From: Novosphingobium sp. TH158
GTDB lineage: Bacteria > Pseudomonadota > Alphaproteobacteria > Sphingomonadales > Sphingomonadaceae
Reading direction: 5' to 3'
Assembly: GCF_002855555.1 (NCBI RefSeq)
Contig: NZ_PKRT01000001.1
Coordinates: 310,001 to 374,000 of the forward strand
DNA length: 64,000 bases
The notes beneath the pieces were generated by a model, which was given only the letters and a program-made list of their open reading frames with translations, searched no databases and was not told the origin of the DNA. The first letter of the stretch is position 1. The number at the start of each line of letters is the position of its first letter. A program made the position numbers and the translations under genes. Below, one piece after another: positions 27,052-35,554 of the stretch.

Positions 27052-27828
27052 ATGCATAAGGAACGGGTCCTGCCGTTGCAGGGTGTCCACAATTTCCGCG
27101 ACTACGGCGGCTATGCAACCAGTGGCGGGGGCAGGGTGAAGCGCGGCCTGCTCTGGCGTTCGGGCCAGCATTACGAGGCGAGCGACGAGGATATTGCCGC
27201 AATCGCCGGCCTTCGCCTCGCTCACGTTTTCGACCTGCGCAGCGACCGTGAACGTGCAAGCCACCCCTGCCGCCGGCCCGAGCCTTTCGCCGCCATCGTC
27301 CATACGATCCCTGATGGCTCGGCAAACCAGGCGCCGCACGTCTCCTCTGCCCGGCGCGATGCGGAATCGACCCGGGCGAGCATGCGCCGCTCCTATGAAG
27401 GCATCGCCTTCCGCCCGATTCTCGTTTCCATGGTGCGCAACATGGCCGAACAGCTTGCCCGGGGCGATGGAGCCAGCCTGGTGAACTGCATGGCCGGCAA
27501 GGATCGCACGGGCTTTGCCGTGGCGATGGTGCACCACGCGCTGGGCGTGCATCGTGACGACATCTTCGAGGATTACCTGCTCACCAACAGCGCCGGAAAC
27601 GCGCTCGATCGGATAGAAGCCGGACAGCGGTCGATCCGCACGATCATCGGCGATATCGATCCCGAGGCCCTGCGCGTGCTGATGAGCGTTGAGCCGGAAT
27701 ACCTTGAAACCGCCTTTTCGGCAGTGCGAGAAAAGCATGGATCGATCGACGCATACCAGGCGGAAGTGCTGGGAATTGACGATGCCCTGCGCGAAAGGCT
27801 GCGCGCCGCCCTGGTTGACGAAGTCTAG
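27052..27828 (+). CDS. Tyrosine-protein phosphatase family (PF13350-like)
   Basis: This 258-residue protein has the family opening GVHNFRDYGGYATSGGGRVK, then LLWRSGQH, VFDLRSDRERASHPC and the P-loop NCMAGKDRTGFAVAMV. The catalytic thiolate would be Cys146 and the phosphate-binding Arg152 (CX5R). Most relatives have His before the Cys; here it is Asn145. The family removes phosphate from phosphotyrosine or phosphoinositide-like substrates. Start ATG 27052 follows AAGAGGG; the frame is open far upstream but overlaps the emrA-like gene. Its TAG stop shares a CTAG with the convergent hydrolase. Confidence 0.85.
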   Translation: MHKERVLPLQGVHNFRDYGGYATSGGGRVKRGLLWRSGQHYEASDEDIAAIAGLRLAHVFDLRSDRERASHPCRRPEPFAAIVHTIPDGSANQAPHVSSARRDAESTRASMRRSYEGIAFRPILVSMVRNMAEQLARGDGASLVNCMAGKDRTGFAVAMVHHALGVHRDDIFEDYLLTNSAGNALDRIEAGQRSIRTIIGDIDPEALRVLMSVEPEYLETAFSAVREKHGSIDAYQAEVLGIDDALRERLRAALVDEV

Positions 27829-28697
27829 GCGAGGAAGGCCTTCACGTCCGCCAGGAAGCGGTCAAGCTGGTCATGATGCAACCAGTGACCGGCCTTTTCG
27901 TATTCGATGACGCGAGCATCGCGGAATTGGGCGGCGCGGCCATCGCGTTCGGGGTTGGAAGCCCAGGAATCCGCCCCGTATAGCAGCAGCACCGGACAGG
28001 TGATCGCAGCCCATTGCTTTTCGATCTCCGCCTGGGGGACTTCGAAGGGCGGCCAGACATTCAGGTAATTGTCGAACTTCCAGCTCCAGGTGCCATCCTC
28101 GTTCCGGCTGGCGCCATGGATGGTCAGATGCCGGGCCTGCTCGTCGGTCAGGAAGGTATTCTCCTCCTTCATCCGGGCATAGGCCGCCTCGATCGTCGGG
28201 TAGCGTTTGGGCCTGCGCGCAGAGGCCGCGCGCTTGTTGGCGATCCATTCCCGCAGGCGGTCGCCCATGTCGCGCGCATCGCGCTCGGCTATGAGGTGCG
28301 GAGCCGGGCCCAGACCTTCGATGTTCACCAGCTTGCGGACCTTTTCGGGGTAGAGCCCGGTAAATCGGGTAACGATGTTGCCGCCCAGCGAATGGCCGAT
28401 GATCGTCACTTCCTCGTGACCCAAGGTGTGGACGAACTGCGCGAAATCATAAATGAAAGCGTGCGAGGAATAGTCGCCGTCGGGTGACCATGCGCTGTCG
28501 CCATGGCCGCGAAGGTCTGCGGCGATCACGTGCCAGTCCCTGGCCAGTTCCGCCGCCACCCAGTCCCACGAACGGCAATGATCGCGCCCGCCGTGCTGCA
28601 GGATCAGCGGCGGCGCGTCCGGGTTGCCCCAGTCGACATAATGCAGCCGCAGGCGTTGCGACATGAAGCTGTTCGAGATCGGGCCGGTGATGTTCAT
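27825..28697 (-). CDS. Alpha/beta hydrolase
   Basis: A 290-residue alpha/beta-fold hydrolase. Oxyanion region PPLILQHGGRDHCRSWDWVA, nucleophile elbow IIGHSLGGNI, presumed acid in LLYGADSWASN, and His in EKAGHWLHHDQLDRF. The HGGRDHCRSWDWV start is seen in esterase or epoxide-hydrolase-like members. The start at ATG 28697 is preferred to the upstream open frame. Substrate unknown. Its stop shares the CTAG with the phosphatase gene. Confidence 0.85.
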   Translation of the reverse strand: MNITGPISNSFMSQRLRLHYVDWGNPDAPPLILQHGGRDHCRSWDWVAAELARDWHVIAADLRGHGDSAWSPDGDYSSHAFIYDFAQFVHTLGHEEVTIIGHSLGGNIVTRFTGLYPEKVRKLVNIEGLGPAPHLIAERDARDMGDRLREWIANKRAASARRPKRYPTIEAAYARMKEENTFLTDEQARHLTIHGASRNEDGTWSWKFDNYLNVWPPFEVPQAEIEKQWAAITCPVLLLYGADSWASNPERDGRAAQFRDARVIEYEKAGHWLHHDQLDRFLADVKAFLA

Positions 28698-28822
28698 CGC
28701 CCGAGAGTGGAGCCCCCGGGCGCCCCTCGTCAATCGCCTGTGTGGATTTGGCCGGGCGGGACTCGCATTTGCGGCGCGTGCCGCCTATCCCGCCGCCGCA
28801 AGCTTTCTGGAGGAATCGCCGC

Positions 28823-29779
28823 ATGGCCACCCACACCACCCGCATGCTGATCATCGGATCCGGTCCTGCCGGCCTTTCCGCCGCGATTTACGGCGCGCGC
28901 GCAGGGCTCCAGCCGATCGTTGTGCAGGGTCTTCAGCCGGGCGGGCAGCTGACCATCACGACAGATGTGGAAAATTACCCGGGCTTCCGCGATGTTATCC
29001 AGGGGCCCTGGCTGATGCAGGAAATGCAGGCCCAGGCGGAACACGTTGGCACGCGGATGATGTGGGATACCATCGTCGATATCGATCTTTCCGGCCCTCC
29101 TTTCCGCGCCACGGGTGACAGCGGCGACATCTACGAAGGCGAAACGCTGGTCATCGCCACGGGCGCTCAGGCAAAGTGGCTGGGCGTCGAGGGTGAACAG
29201 GAACTCGGCGGCAAGGGCGTTTCGGCCTGCGCCACCTGTGACGGGTTCTTCTACCGTGGCAAGAAGGTGGTGGTCATCGGTGGCGGCAATACCGCGGTCG
29301 AGGAAGCGCTGTACCTGACCAACCATTCACCGGACGTGACCGTGATCCACCGCCGCGATTCGTTCCGCGCGGAAAAGATCCTGCAAGACCGCCTCTTCGC
29401 CAACGAAAAGGTATCGGTGGCCTGGAACAAGGCGGTGAAGCGCTTTGTCGGCGGGGCAGAGAACGGCGGTCTCAGCGGGGTCGAGGTGGTCGATACGGTT
29501 ACCGGTGAAGTCTCGGTGATCCCGGCAGACGGTGCCTTCGTCGCCATCGGCCATGCCCCGGCGACCGAATTGTTCAAGGGCAAGCTGGAGCTCGATTCCA
29601 GCGGCTACATCCTCGTCCAGCCGGGCACGCCCAAGACGGCGATTCCCGGTGTCTTTGCCTGCGGCGACGTCATGGACCACACCTATCGCCAGGCCGTGAC
29701 CGCTGCGGGCACCGGCTGCATGGCCGCGCTGGATGCCGAACGCTTCGTTGCCGAGCGCGAATTCGCCGCGAAGGCCTGA
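28823..29779 (+). CDS. trxB: Thioredoxin-disulfide reductase
   Basis: This 318-residue flavoprotein moves electrons from NADPH to thioredoxin. FAD motif LIIGSGPAGLSAAIYGARAG at the start, redox Cys136-Ala-Thr-Cys139 in SACATCDGFF, NADPH motif VVVIGGGNTAVEEALYL, and the terminal FAD motif IPGVFACGDVMDHTYRQAVT. Length is standard. Start ATG 28823 after GGAGGA. The stop codon TGA abuts the convergent hydrolase stop, so the two genes meet end to end. Confidence 0.96.
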   Translation: MATHTTRMLIIGSGPAGLSAAIYGARAGLQPIVVQGLQPGGQLTITTDVENYPGFRDVIQGPWLMQEMQAQAEHVGTRMMWDTIVDIDLSGPPFRATGDSGDIYEGETLVIATGAQAKWLGVEGEQELGGKGVSACATCDGFFYRGKKVVVIGGGNTAVEEALYLTNHSPDVTVIHRRDSFRAEKILQDRLFANEKVSVAWNKAVKRFVGGAENGGLSGVEVVDTVTGEVSVIPADGAFVAIGHAPATELFKGKLELDSSGYILVQPGTPKTAIPGVFACGDVMDHTYRQAVTAAGTGCMAALDAERFVAEREFAAKA

Positions 29780-30562
29780 TCAGGCGCGCAGGGCTTCCAG
29801 CAGGCGCGCTGCCAGCCAGTCCTGCGATTCGACATAGCTGTGCGTGCCGCCGGCGCAGCGGCGCAGGCGCGCATCGTTCCGGTCCCAGCCGGCCTCGAAA
29901 GCCTGCGCCGTACGGTCCCGCTCGGCGAGAAGGATGGTGACCGGCCCCTTGAAACGCTGCAAGCCTGCCGCAAGCTCCTGGGCCAGCGTTCCGGGAGGCG
30001 GAGCAGGCCGCAGGGCATCGCGGAGCGAGGCAAAAAGCTTGCCGAAAGCCACTCCGCCCTTGAACAGGCGCAGGATGGCGCGCGGGTCCTTGAGCCGCTG
30101 GGCATAGTGCGCGCGCACGGCCGCCGGAGGCGGCGGTGCAGGTTCCTCGCCTTCGGCCTCCGGCTCGATGGTCCAGGGATTGGAAAGCACCAGCCCGTCG
30201 AAGCCTGCGCCACCTGAAAGCATAAGGCCGCTCGCCCCGTCGCAATTGCCGAAGCCGATGACCCGGCGGACCTGCGGAGCTTCGGCCTTCAGCGCGGCGA
30301 TGGCGGCGGCAATATCGTTGGCCGATCCTCGGAACCCCGCGTTTGCCCCCTCGCTGTCCCCAACTCCGCGTCGGTCGAAGCGGAACACGGGAAAGCCTGC
30401 AGCAGCAATGCGTGCCGCCATCAGGGCCTGTCCGTTCCATGCCCCGGCGCGAAGCTCGTTACCGCCGGTGACCATCAGCAGGGCGGTTTCGGCCGCTGCC
30501 TCGTCAAGCGTGCCGACCAGTGCGGCGCCTTCGCATTCGAATTGCAGGTGCCGCCGCGTCAT
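29780..30562 (-). CDS. Hydrolase 1, exosortase A system-associated
   Basis: This 260-residue alpha/beta-fold protein fits the 'hydrolase 1' family found only in exosortase A/EPS loci. The nucleophile position reads GFGNCDGASGL, a Cys where most relatives of the fold have Ser; this is usual for the family. The PVFRFDRRGVGDSEGAN stretch and the terminal His in CAGGTHSYVE complete the site. It overlaps hydrolase 2 by 4 nt. Role: presumed acyl or thioester transfer during surface-polysaccharide modification; the reaction is not known. Confidence 0.85.
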   Translation of the reverse strand: MTRRHLQFECEGAALVGTLDEAAAETALLMVTGGNELRAGAWNGQALMAARIAAAGFPVFRFDRRGVGDSEGANAGFRGSANDIAAAIAALKAEAPQVRRVIGFGNCDGASGLMLSGGAGFDGLVLSNPWTIEPEAEGEEPAPPPPAAVRAHYAQRLKDPRAILRLFKGGVAFGKLFASLRDALRPAPPPGTLAQELAAGLQRFKGPVTILLAERDRTAQAFEAGWDRNDARLRRCAGGTHSYVESQDWLAARLLEALRA

Positions 30563-31236
30563 GCCTTGATCCCCACGGCGATCACCACGGCAAGAGCATC
30601 GGCCTGGGCCGGGTCTTCATCCGGTTCGGCGCGCAGCCACAGGGCAGGGCCGCCCATCATGTCCTGCCCGATGATCGATTGCGCGGTTTCATCGGGCGGG
30701 GTGGCGGATTGCAGCTGGGCGATCATCCCGGCGGACAACGCATAACCGGCAAGCTCAAGCCCTTGGGCTATGCCACGTTCGATAAGGCCCGCCTGTGTTT
30801 CCTCGCGCCCCGCCTCGCGCAAGGCAAGGATGCGCATGCGCAGCATCTGCCGAAGGATCGTTGCGCCATTTACCGGGGCATAACGCCAGCCGGGCAGGGA
30901 TTGCGGGGCAACAAGCGCTCCGCCGCGCACCGCAAGGACGTGCGAGGCGCGGAAATGGCGCGCCGCGGCTATCATCGCTCGGCTCCATGCCGCAAGATCC
31001 TGGGCGGGAAGGGGTTGCGTGCTCTCATTGCAGCCGGGCAGGTCGGGCAGGAAGCTGTCGATGCCTGCGCCGTCGAGCCGCCGCATGGTCTCGGCCAGCA
31101 GGCGGCGCAGCCGGTTCGCCTCGTCGAACAGCGGGGGCACGATCAGCAGGCGATGGGGGCGGCCCTGATCGAAGGACAGGGCATATTCACAGACTTCGCC
31201 TTCGCCCACCGCGGGGCAGGGCCAGTCAGCGATCAT
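30559..31236 (-). CDS. Hydrolase 2-like protein of the exosortase A locus
   Basis: This 225-residue alpha/beta-fold protein is placed as 'hydrolase 2' by position and by LLIVPPLFDEANRLRRLLAE and FLPDLPGCNES. The nucleophile elbow is unclear: LAVRGGALVAP stands where GxSxG would be expected, so it may be a non-catalytic partner of hydrolase 1. Start ATG 31236 lies 7 nt after the acyl carrier protein gene; the longer upstream frame overlaps that gene. It overlaps hydrolase 1 by 4 nt, so the four minus-strand genes look like one transcript. Confidence 0.75.
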   Translation of the reverse strand: MIADWPCPAVGEGEVCEYALSFDQGRPHRLLIVPPLFDEANRLRRLLAETMRRLDGAGIDSFLPDLPGCNESTQPLPAQDLAAWSRAMIAAARHFRASHVLAVRGGALVAPQSLPGWRYAPVNGATILRQMLRMRILALREAGREETQAGLIERGIAQGLELAGYALSAGMIAQLQSATPPDETAQSIIGQDMMGGPALWLRAEPDEDPAQADALAVVIAVGIKA

Positions 31237-31243
31237 CGCGGCT

Positions 31244-31507
31244 TCAGGCAACCCGAAGCTTCGCCTCGGCAAATGCGAGGAGCGAGCCATAGGTTTCAAG
31301 CAGTTCGCCGTCGATCTCGTCATCGTCGATGATGAAGCCGAGCCGGTCTTCCATCTCGGTAAGCAGGCCCGCCACCGACATGGAATCGAGTTCGGGCAGG
31401 TGGCCGAACAGGCCGGTTTCGGCATCGAAAGCGGCTACGTGCTCTGCCTTCAGGCCAAGAACGTCTGCCAGGATCTGGCGCAGTTCACGATCGGTCGAAT
31501 TGCTCAT
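31244..31507 (-). CDS. Acyl carrier protein of the exosortase A locus
   Basis: An 87-residue acyl carrier protein. The phosphopantetheine serine is Ser42 in LPELDSMSVAGLL. The acidic helix III region EIDGELLETYGSLL is typical. Start ATG 31507 after GGGGA. It probably carries an acyl group activated by the acyl-CoA ligase encoded divergently (32596) and delivered by the neighbouring hydrolases or GNAT. The specific acyl group is unknown. Confidence 0.88.
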   Translation of the reverse strand: MSNSTDRELRQILADVLGLKAEHVAAFDAETGLFGHLPELDSMSVAGLLTEMEDRLGFIIDDDEIDGELLETYGSLLAFAEAKLRVA

Positions 31508-31550
31508 GTCGTCCCCGTTTCTGACGAGCAGCGTAGCTGTGGCGGCGCCT

Positions 31551-32564
31551 CTAGCCATGCTTTGCCCCCGGAGCAAGGCGGCGGAGCACCAGTTTTGCGA
31601 TTGCCGGCCAATTGCCGGGATATTTCGCGCGAAACATCCGCAGGCGGAAGCGGGGGCGCACTTCTTCCATCCAGTCGCGCTTGTAGCCATCGTTGCCGGT
31701 GCCGAAGTCGACCAGTTGGACACCGTCACGGTCGATCACCCGCTCGAAAAGTGCGGCGCTCAGCGTCGTTCCGGGGGAAAGCGGTTTCGAAGCTTCGGTA
31801 TGCGCCAGCTTGTGAATGAAGGCGGTTCCGCCCTCGACAGTCCAGAACTGGGCGGCAACCGGCGCGCCTTCGTGGCGGGCAAGGGCCATGCGGAGGCGGC
31901 CTGCCGCGCCTTCTTCCTCGGCAAAGCGGCGCAGGAAGGCGGGTGAGCCCTCGGACGGCTTCCAGCTTTGCGCGTAGACTGCCTCGTATGCCGTCCAGGC
32001 ATCGGCATCGAAATGATCGAACAGTTCCACCGAAACCTTGCCCGCCTTGCGCTTGAGCGTCGTGCGCAATGGGCCGGGGCGGCCGGCAAGATAGTCCGCA
32101 TAACTGCGCCCCTTGAGATGGAGCACGTGATTGACGTCACACTGTTCGCGGAAAACCGTCCAGCCGGCCTTTCGAAAACAGGCCTCAAGCAGGGATGCTT
32201 CGCCATTCTCGTCAGGCAAGGGCGCAAGCTCGATATGCGGAGCCTGCCCTGCAAGGTCGGCTGCCATTTCAGTAAGTAACACGGCGTTATTCGCGCCCGA
32301 ACTGAACACTGGACGAACGCGGAACGAATACCAGTTGGCCAAGGGGCTGATCGACCGGCCGTGACGCAGCAGCGCCATGACGGCACGGTGGTTTCCGTCG
32401 CGGGCAACCGCGATCAGGGGGAACATGTTGCACGTCTCGACCAGGTTGCGCCACCAGGCCAGCCGATCGAACGGCGCAGCCGCGCTGCTTTCACCAAGCA
32501 GCGCGGCAAGCGCGGGATCGCCTTGCACTTCGTTAAGATCATCGTGATAGGTAACCACGATCAC
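31551..32564 (-). CDS. FemAB-like GNAT acyltransferase of the exosortase A locus
   Basis: A 337-residue protein with a C-terminal GNAT/FemAB-like fold (Acetyltransf_6 type): RTTLKRKAGKVSVELFD, a YEAVYAQSWKPSEGSP helix, VAAQFWTVEGGTAFIHKLAH and DFGTGNDGYKRDWMEEVRP. The start is taken as GTG 32564 after AGGGGAA, only 31 bp from the divergent ligase start; no internal ATG fits. It lies upstream of the acyl carrier protein gene. It would transfer an acyl or aminoacyl group to a surface glycan or its precursor (inference from locus). Confidence 0.8.
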   Translation of the reverse strand: MIVVTYHDDLNEVQGDPALAALLGESSAAAPFDRLAWWRNLVETCNMFPLIAVARDGNHRAVMALLRHGRSISPLANWYSFRVRPVFSSGANNAVLLTEMAADLAGQAPHIELAPLPDENGEASLLEACFRKAGWTVFREQCDVNHVLHLKGRSYADYLAGRPGPLRTTLKRKAGKVSVELFDHFDADAWTAYEAVYAQSWKPSEGSPAFLRRFAEEEGAAGRLRMALARHEGAPVAAQFWTVEGGTAFIHKLAHTEASKPLSPGTTLSAALFERVIDRDGVQLVDFGTGNDGYKRDWMEEVRPRFRLRMFRAKYPGNWPAIAKLVLRRLAPGAKHG

Positions 32565-32595
32565 GCCTGTCGTTCCCCTGGAGCCTGAAATTTCC

Positions 32596-34131
32596 GTGAC
32601 CGCCACTTCCGAAACTGCGATCCGGCCTCTTGACCATCTCGCGCTGCGGGGCAGCGACGAGGCACCCGCCTTGGTGCTCCGTGGCGAGACACTTAGCTTC
32701 AAGGACTTAAGATCGCGTATCTCTTTGCTCGCGGGCTGGCTGCAAAGCCGCATCCCGGAAAAGGGCGCGCGGGTGGCAAGCTGGGCGGCCAAGGGCGAGC
32801 TGACCTGCCTGATGCCCTTGGCGGCGGCGCGGGCAGGGCTGGTCCACGTGCCGATCAATCCGCTCCTGAAGCGGGCGCAAGTGGCGCATATCCTCGCGGA
32901 TAGCGGCGCCCGCCTGCTGATTGGCTCACCTGCCCGGCTCCAGACGCTTGAGCCTGCCGATCTTGCCCAGGCTGCGCCGGCGGGCGAAGGAGAGGCGCTC
33001 GCAGAAGCCGCAGCACTCGGCTCTGCCCTCGGCGCTTCGACTGCCGATCCGGACGAGCTGGCGGCCATCCTATATACGTCCGGTTCGACCGGGCGGCCCA
33101 AGGGCGTCATGCTCAGCCATGCCAACATGTGGCTGGGGGCGGAAAGCGTCGCCGGCTATCTTGGCCTTGCGAGCGACGATGTGACGCTGGCGGTACTGCC
33201 GCTATCGTTCGATTACGGCCAGAATCAGCTGCTTTCGACCTGGTATGCCGGCGGCTCGGTCGTGCCGCTCGATTACCTGACGCCGCGCGATGTCATCAAG
33301 ACCATTGACCGCCATGGTGTGACCACGCTCGCCGCGGTGCCGCCGCTCTGGGTGCAACTGGCAGAACTGGAATGGCCGAAGGAAACGGCCGCGAAACTGC
33401 GGCGACTGACCAATTCCGGCGGCGCGCTGACAGAGGATATGGTCCGGCGACTGCGCGCGCTTTTCCCCCAGGCCCGGCTGTTTGCCATGTACGGACTTAC
33501 CGAGGCGTTTCGCTCCACTTTCCTTGACCCGGCGCTGATCGACAGCCATCCGACATCGATGGGCAAGGCCATCCCGCATGCCGAAATCCTGGTGATTGCC
33601 GATAACGGGCAAGTAGCTGCCGATGGGGAGGAAGGCGAACTCGTCCATTGCGGGCCACTGGTTGCCCAGGGCTATTGGCAGGATCCCGAACGCACGGCGG
33701 AACGCTACAAGCCGGCCCCTGCCGCCTCGCGCTATGGCGGTGTGGCGGTCTGGTCGGGGGACCGGGTTCGGCGCGATTCCGATGGTCTTCTCTATTTCGT
33801 TGGCAGGCGCGATGCGATGATCAAGTGTGCGGGCAACCGCATCAGCCCGCAGGAAATCGAAGAGGCTGCCGTGGCCACCGGACTGGTGGCCGAAGCCGTG
33901 GCGCTTGGCGTCAAGGACGAGCGGCTTGGGCAGGCGATCCATCTGATTGTCCGGCCGGCCCCCGGTGTTTCAGGTTTTAAAGAAGAGTTGCCGCGCAAAC
34001 TTATGCAAGTGCTCCCCAATTTCATGCAGCCGCAAGTCATCCACTGGCGTGATGCCATGCCGATTTCGCCCAATGGCAAGATCGATCGCAGCGGCCTCGC
34101 AATGGAACTCGCGCAGGCGGTGGCGGCATGA
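32596..34131 (+). CDS. Acyl-CoA ligase (AMP-forming), exosortase A system-associated
   Basis: This 511-residue adenylate-forming enzyme has the P-loop ILYTSGSTGRPKGVMLSH, the A5 motif FAMYGLTEAF, and A7/A8 in YGGVAVWSGDRVRRDSDGLL and VGRRDAMIKCAGNRISPQEI. The terminal ISPNGKIDRSGL holds the catalytic Lys. It activates a carboxylate as acyl-AMP for loading on CoA or the acyl carrier protein. GTG start at 32596. It overlaps the PLP-decarboxylase gene by 4 nt. Its class occurs only in exosortase A/EPS loci as far as I know. Confidence 0.9.
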   Translation: MTATSETAIRPLDHLALRGSDEAPALVLRGETLSFKDLRSRISLLAGWLQSRIPEKGARVASWAAKGELTCLMPLAAARAGLVHVPINPLLKRAQVAHILADSGARLLIGSPARLQTLEPADLAQAAPAGEGEALAEAAALGSALGASTADPDELAAILYTSGSTGRPKGVMLSHANMWLGAESVAGYLGLASDDVTLAVLPLSFDYGQNQLLSTWYAGGSVVPLDYLTPRDVIKTIDRHGVTTLAAVPPLWVQLAELEWPKETAAKLRRLTNSGGALTEDMVRRLRALFPQARLFAMYGLTEAFRSTFLDPALIDSHPTSMGKAIPHAEILVIADNGQVAADGEEGELVHCGPLVAQGYWQDPERTAERYKPAPAASRYGGVAVWSGDRVRRDSDGLLYFVGRRDAMIKCAGNRISPQEIEEAAVATGLVAEAVALGVKDERLGQAIHLIVRPAPGVSGFKEELPRKLMQVLPNFMQPQVIHWRDAMPISPNGKIDRSGLAMELAQAVAA

Positions 34132-35354
34132 AGCCGCTTGGTCCGATCCCCGCCGGTTTCACCTCGATCGATGGCGAACTGGCGATCGACGGCCACCTGG
34201 CCAGCGATCTTGTACGACGCGCCGGCGGCACGCCCCTGTTCGTCTATTCGCGCCGCATGCTGGCTGAACGAATGGCCCGGCTTCGCACTGCCATGCCGGA
34301 AGATTTGGGAATTCATTTTGCTGTAAAAGCAAATCCATTTGGCCCGGTTCTTGAAGCAATGTCTCATCTTGTCGACGGGTTCGACATTGCCTCTGCCGGT
34401 GAGCTGGCGATGGTTTTCAAGGCTGGCATCTCCCCCCAACTCGTCAGTTTTGCGGGGCCGGGCAAGCGCAATGACGAACTGGCCAAGGCGATCCACCATG
34501 GCGTCACGCTGAACGTCGAATCCGAAGGCGAGGCGGAGCGCGCGCTGGAAATTGCGGCGCGAGAGGGACGCACTGCGCGCCTTGCCATTCGCGTGAATCC
34601 CGATTTCGATCTCAAGGGATCGGGTATGAAGATGGGCGGCGGCGCAAAGCCTTTCGGCGTCGATGCCGAGCGTGTCCCCGCGCTTGCCCGTCACATCATC
34701 CGGTCGGGCGGGGAGTGGCACGGCCTGCACATCTTTGCCGGCAGCCAGGCGTTGAGCGCCGATGCCCTGATCGAAACGCAATCGCAGACGCTGGACCTTG
34801 CCGCACGGCTTGCCGGCGAAATCGGTGCGCCGCTGGTCCACTGCAACCTGGGCGGCGGTTTCGGCATTCCCTATTTCCCCGGCGACGAGCCGCTCGATAT
34901 CGAGAAAGTCGGTGCTGCGCTCAAGGCGCGCTTTGCCGCGCTGCCGCCCATCCTTGCCGAGACGCGCTTCAACATCGAGCTTGGGCGCTATCTTGTTGGC
35001 GAGGCAGGGGTTTACCTGACGCAGATCGTCGATCGCAAGGTCAGCCACGGCGAAACCTTCCTCGTTACCGATGGTGGCCTGCATCACCAGCTGGCCGCAT
35101 CGGGCAATTTCGGCACCGTGGTGCGGCGGAACTATCCGGTTGCCATAGCCTCGCGTTTCGATGCGCCGCCAGAGGAAGAGGCGAGCATTGTCGGCTGCCT
35201 TTGCACGCCGATGGACAAGCTGGCCGAAAAGGCGATGTTCCCGCACGCCGAAGTGGGCGATCTTGTCGCCATCTTCTGTGCCGGGGCCTATGGAGCCAGC
35301 GCCAGCCCGTCCCAGTTCCTGGGGCACGGGCCGGCCCACGAATTGCTCGTTTAG
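34128..35354 (+). CDS. PLP-dependent decarboxylase, exosortase A system-associated
   Basis: This 408-residue fold-III PLP enzyme is related to diaminopimelate/ornithine decarboxylase. PLP Lys67 lies in IHFAVKANPFGPVL; the glycine-rich phosphate loop is HCNLGGGFGIPYF; the substrate-binding CTPMDKLAEK and AGAYGASASPSQF are at the C-terminus. It would decarboxylate a D-amino acid to an amine for the polysaccharide or its anchor; the substrate is unknown. The start overlaps the ligase stop by 4 nt. A 48-nt hairpin begins at its stop codon. Confidence 0.9.
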   Translation: MKPLGPIPAGFTSIDGELAIDGHLASDLVRRAGGTPLFVYSRRMLAERMARLRTAMPEDLGIHFAVKANPFGPVLEAMSHLVDGFDIASAGELAMVFKAGISPQLVSFAGPGKRNDELAKAIHHGVTLNVESEGEAERALEIAAREGRTARLAIRVNPDFDLKGSGMKMGGGAKPFGVDAERVPALARHIIRSGGEWHGLHIFAGSQALSADALIETQSQTLDLAARLAGEIGAPLVHCNLGGGFGIPYFPGDEPLDIEKVGAALKARFAALPPILAETRFNIELGRYLVGEAGVYLTQIVDRKVSHGETFLVTDGGLHHQLAASGNFGTVVRRNYPVAIASRFDAPPEEEASIVGCLCTPMDKLAEKAMFPHAEVGDLVAIFCAGAYGASASPSQFLGHGPAHELLV

Positions 35355-35401
35355 GGTTAAGGGGCGTACCGTCCCGTTTCGGGATTGCCCCTGAAAAACC
35401 C
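35354..35401 (+). other. Nested hairpin after the PLP decarboxylase gene
   Basis: GGGTT (35354-35358) pairs with AACCC (35397-35401), AGGGGC (35360-35365) with GCCCCT (35387-35392), and CCCG (35373-35376) with CGGG (35380-35383). No U-tract follows, so it is more likely an RNA stability or processing element than a terminator. The rest of this 200-bp gap carries an ATCCG-N6-CGGAT dyad (35409-35424) and a possible sigma-54-like GG-N10-GC at 35477-35490. Confidence 0.4.
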
Positions 35402-35554
35402 GCCTTAAATCCGGAATATCGGATCAAGGATAACGGTATGTTCACCCTTTTTGGCGATAGCCACTGCTGAACTGGCGGCATGCCATGTGCGCGAAGGGGA
35501 CATTCCGTGTCGCCATCGCCACCCGGAAGCCGCCGTAACTGAGGGTGTGCTTCT

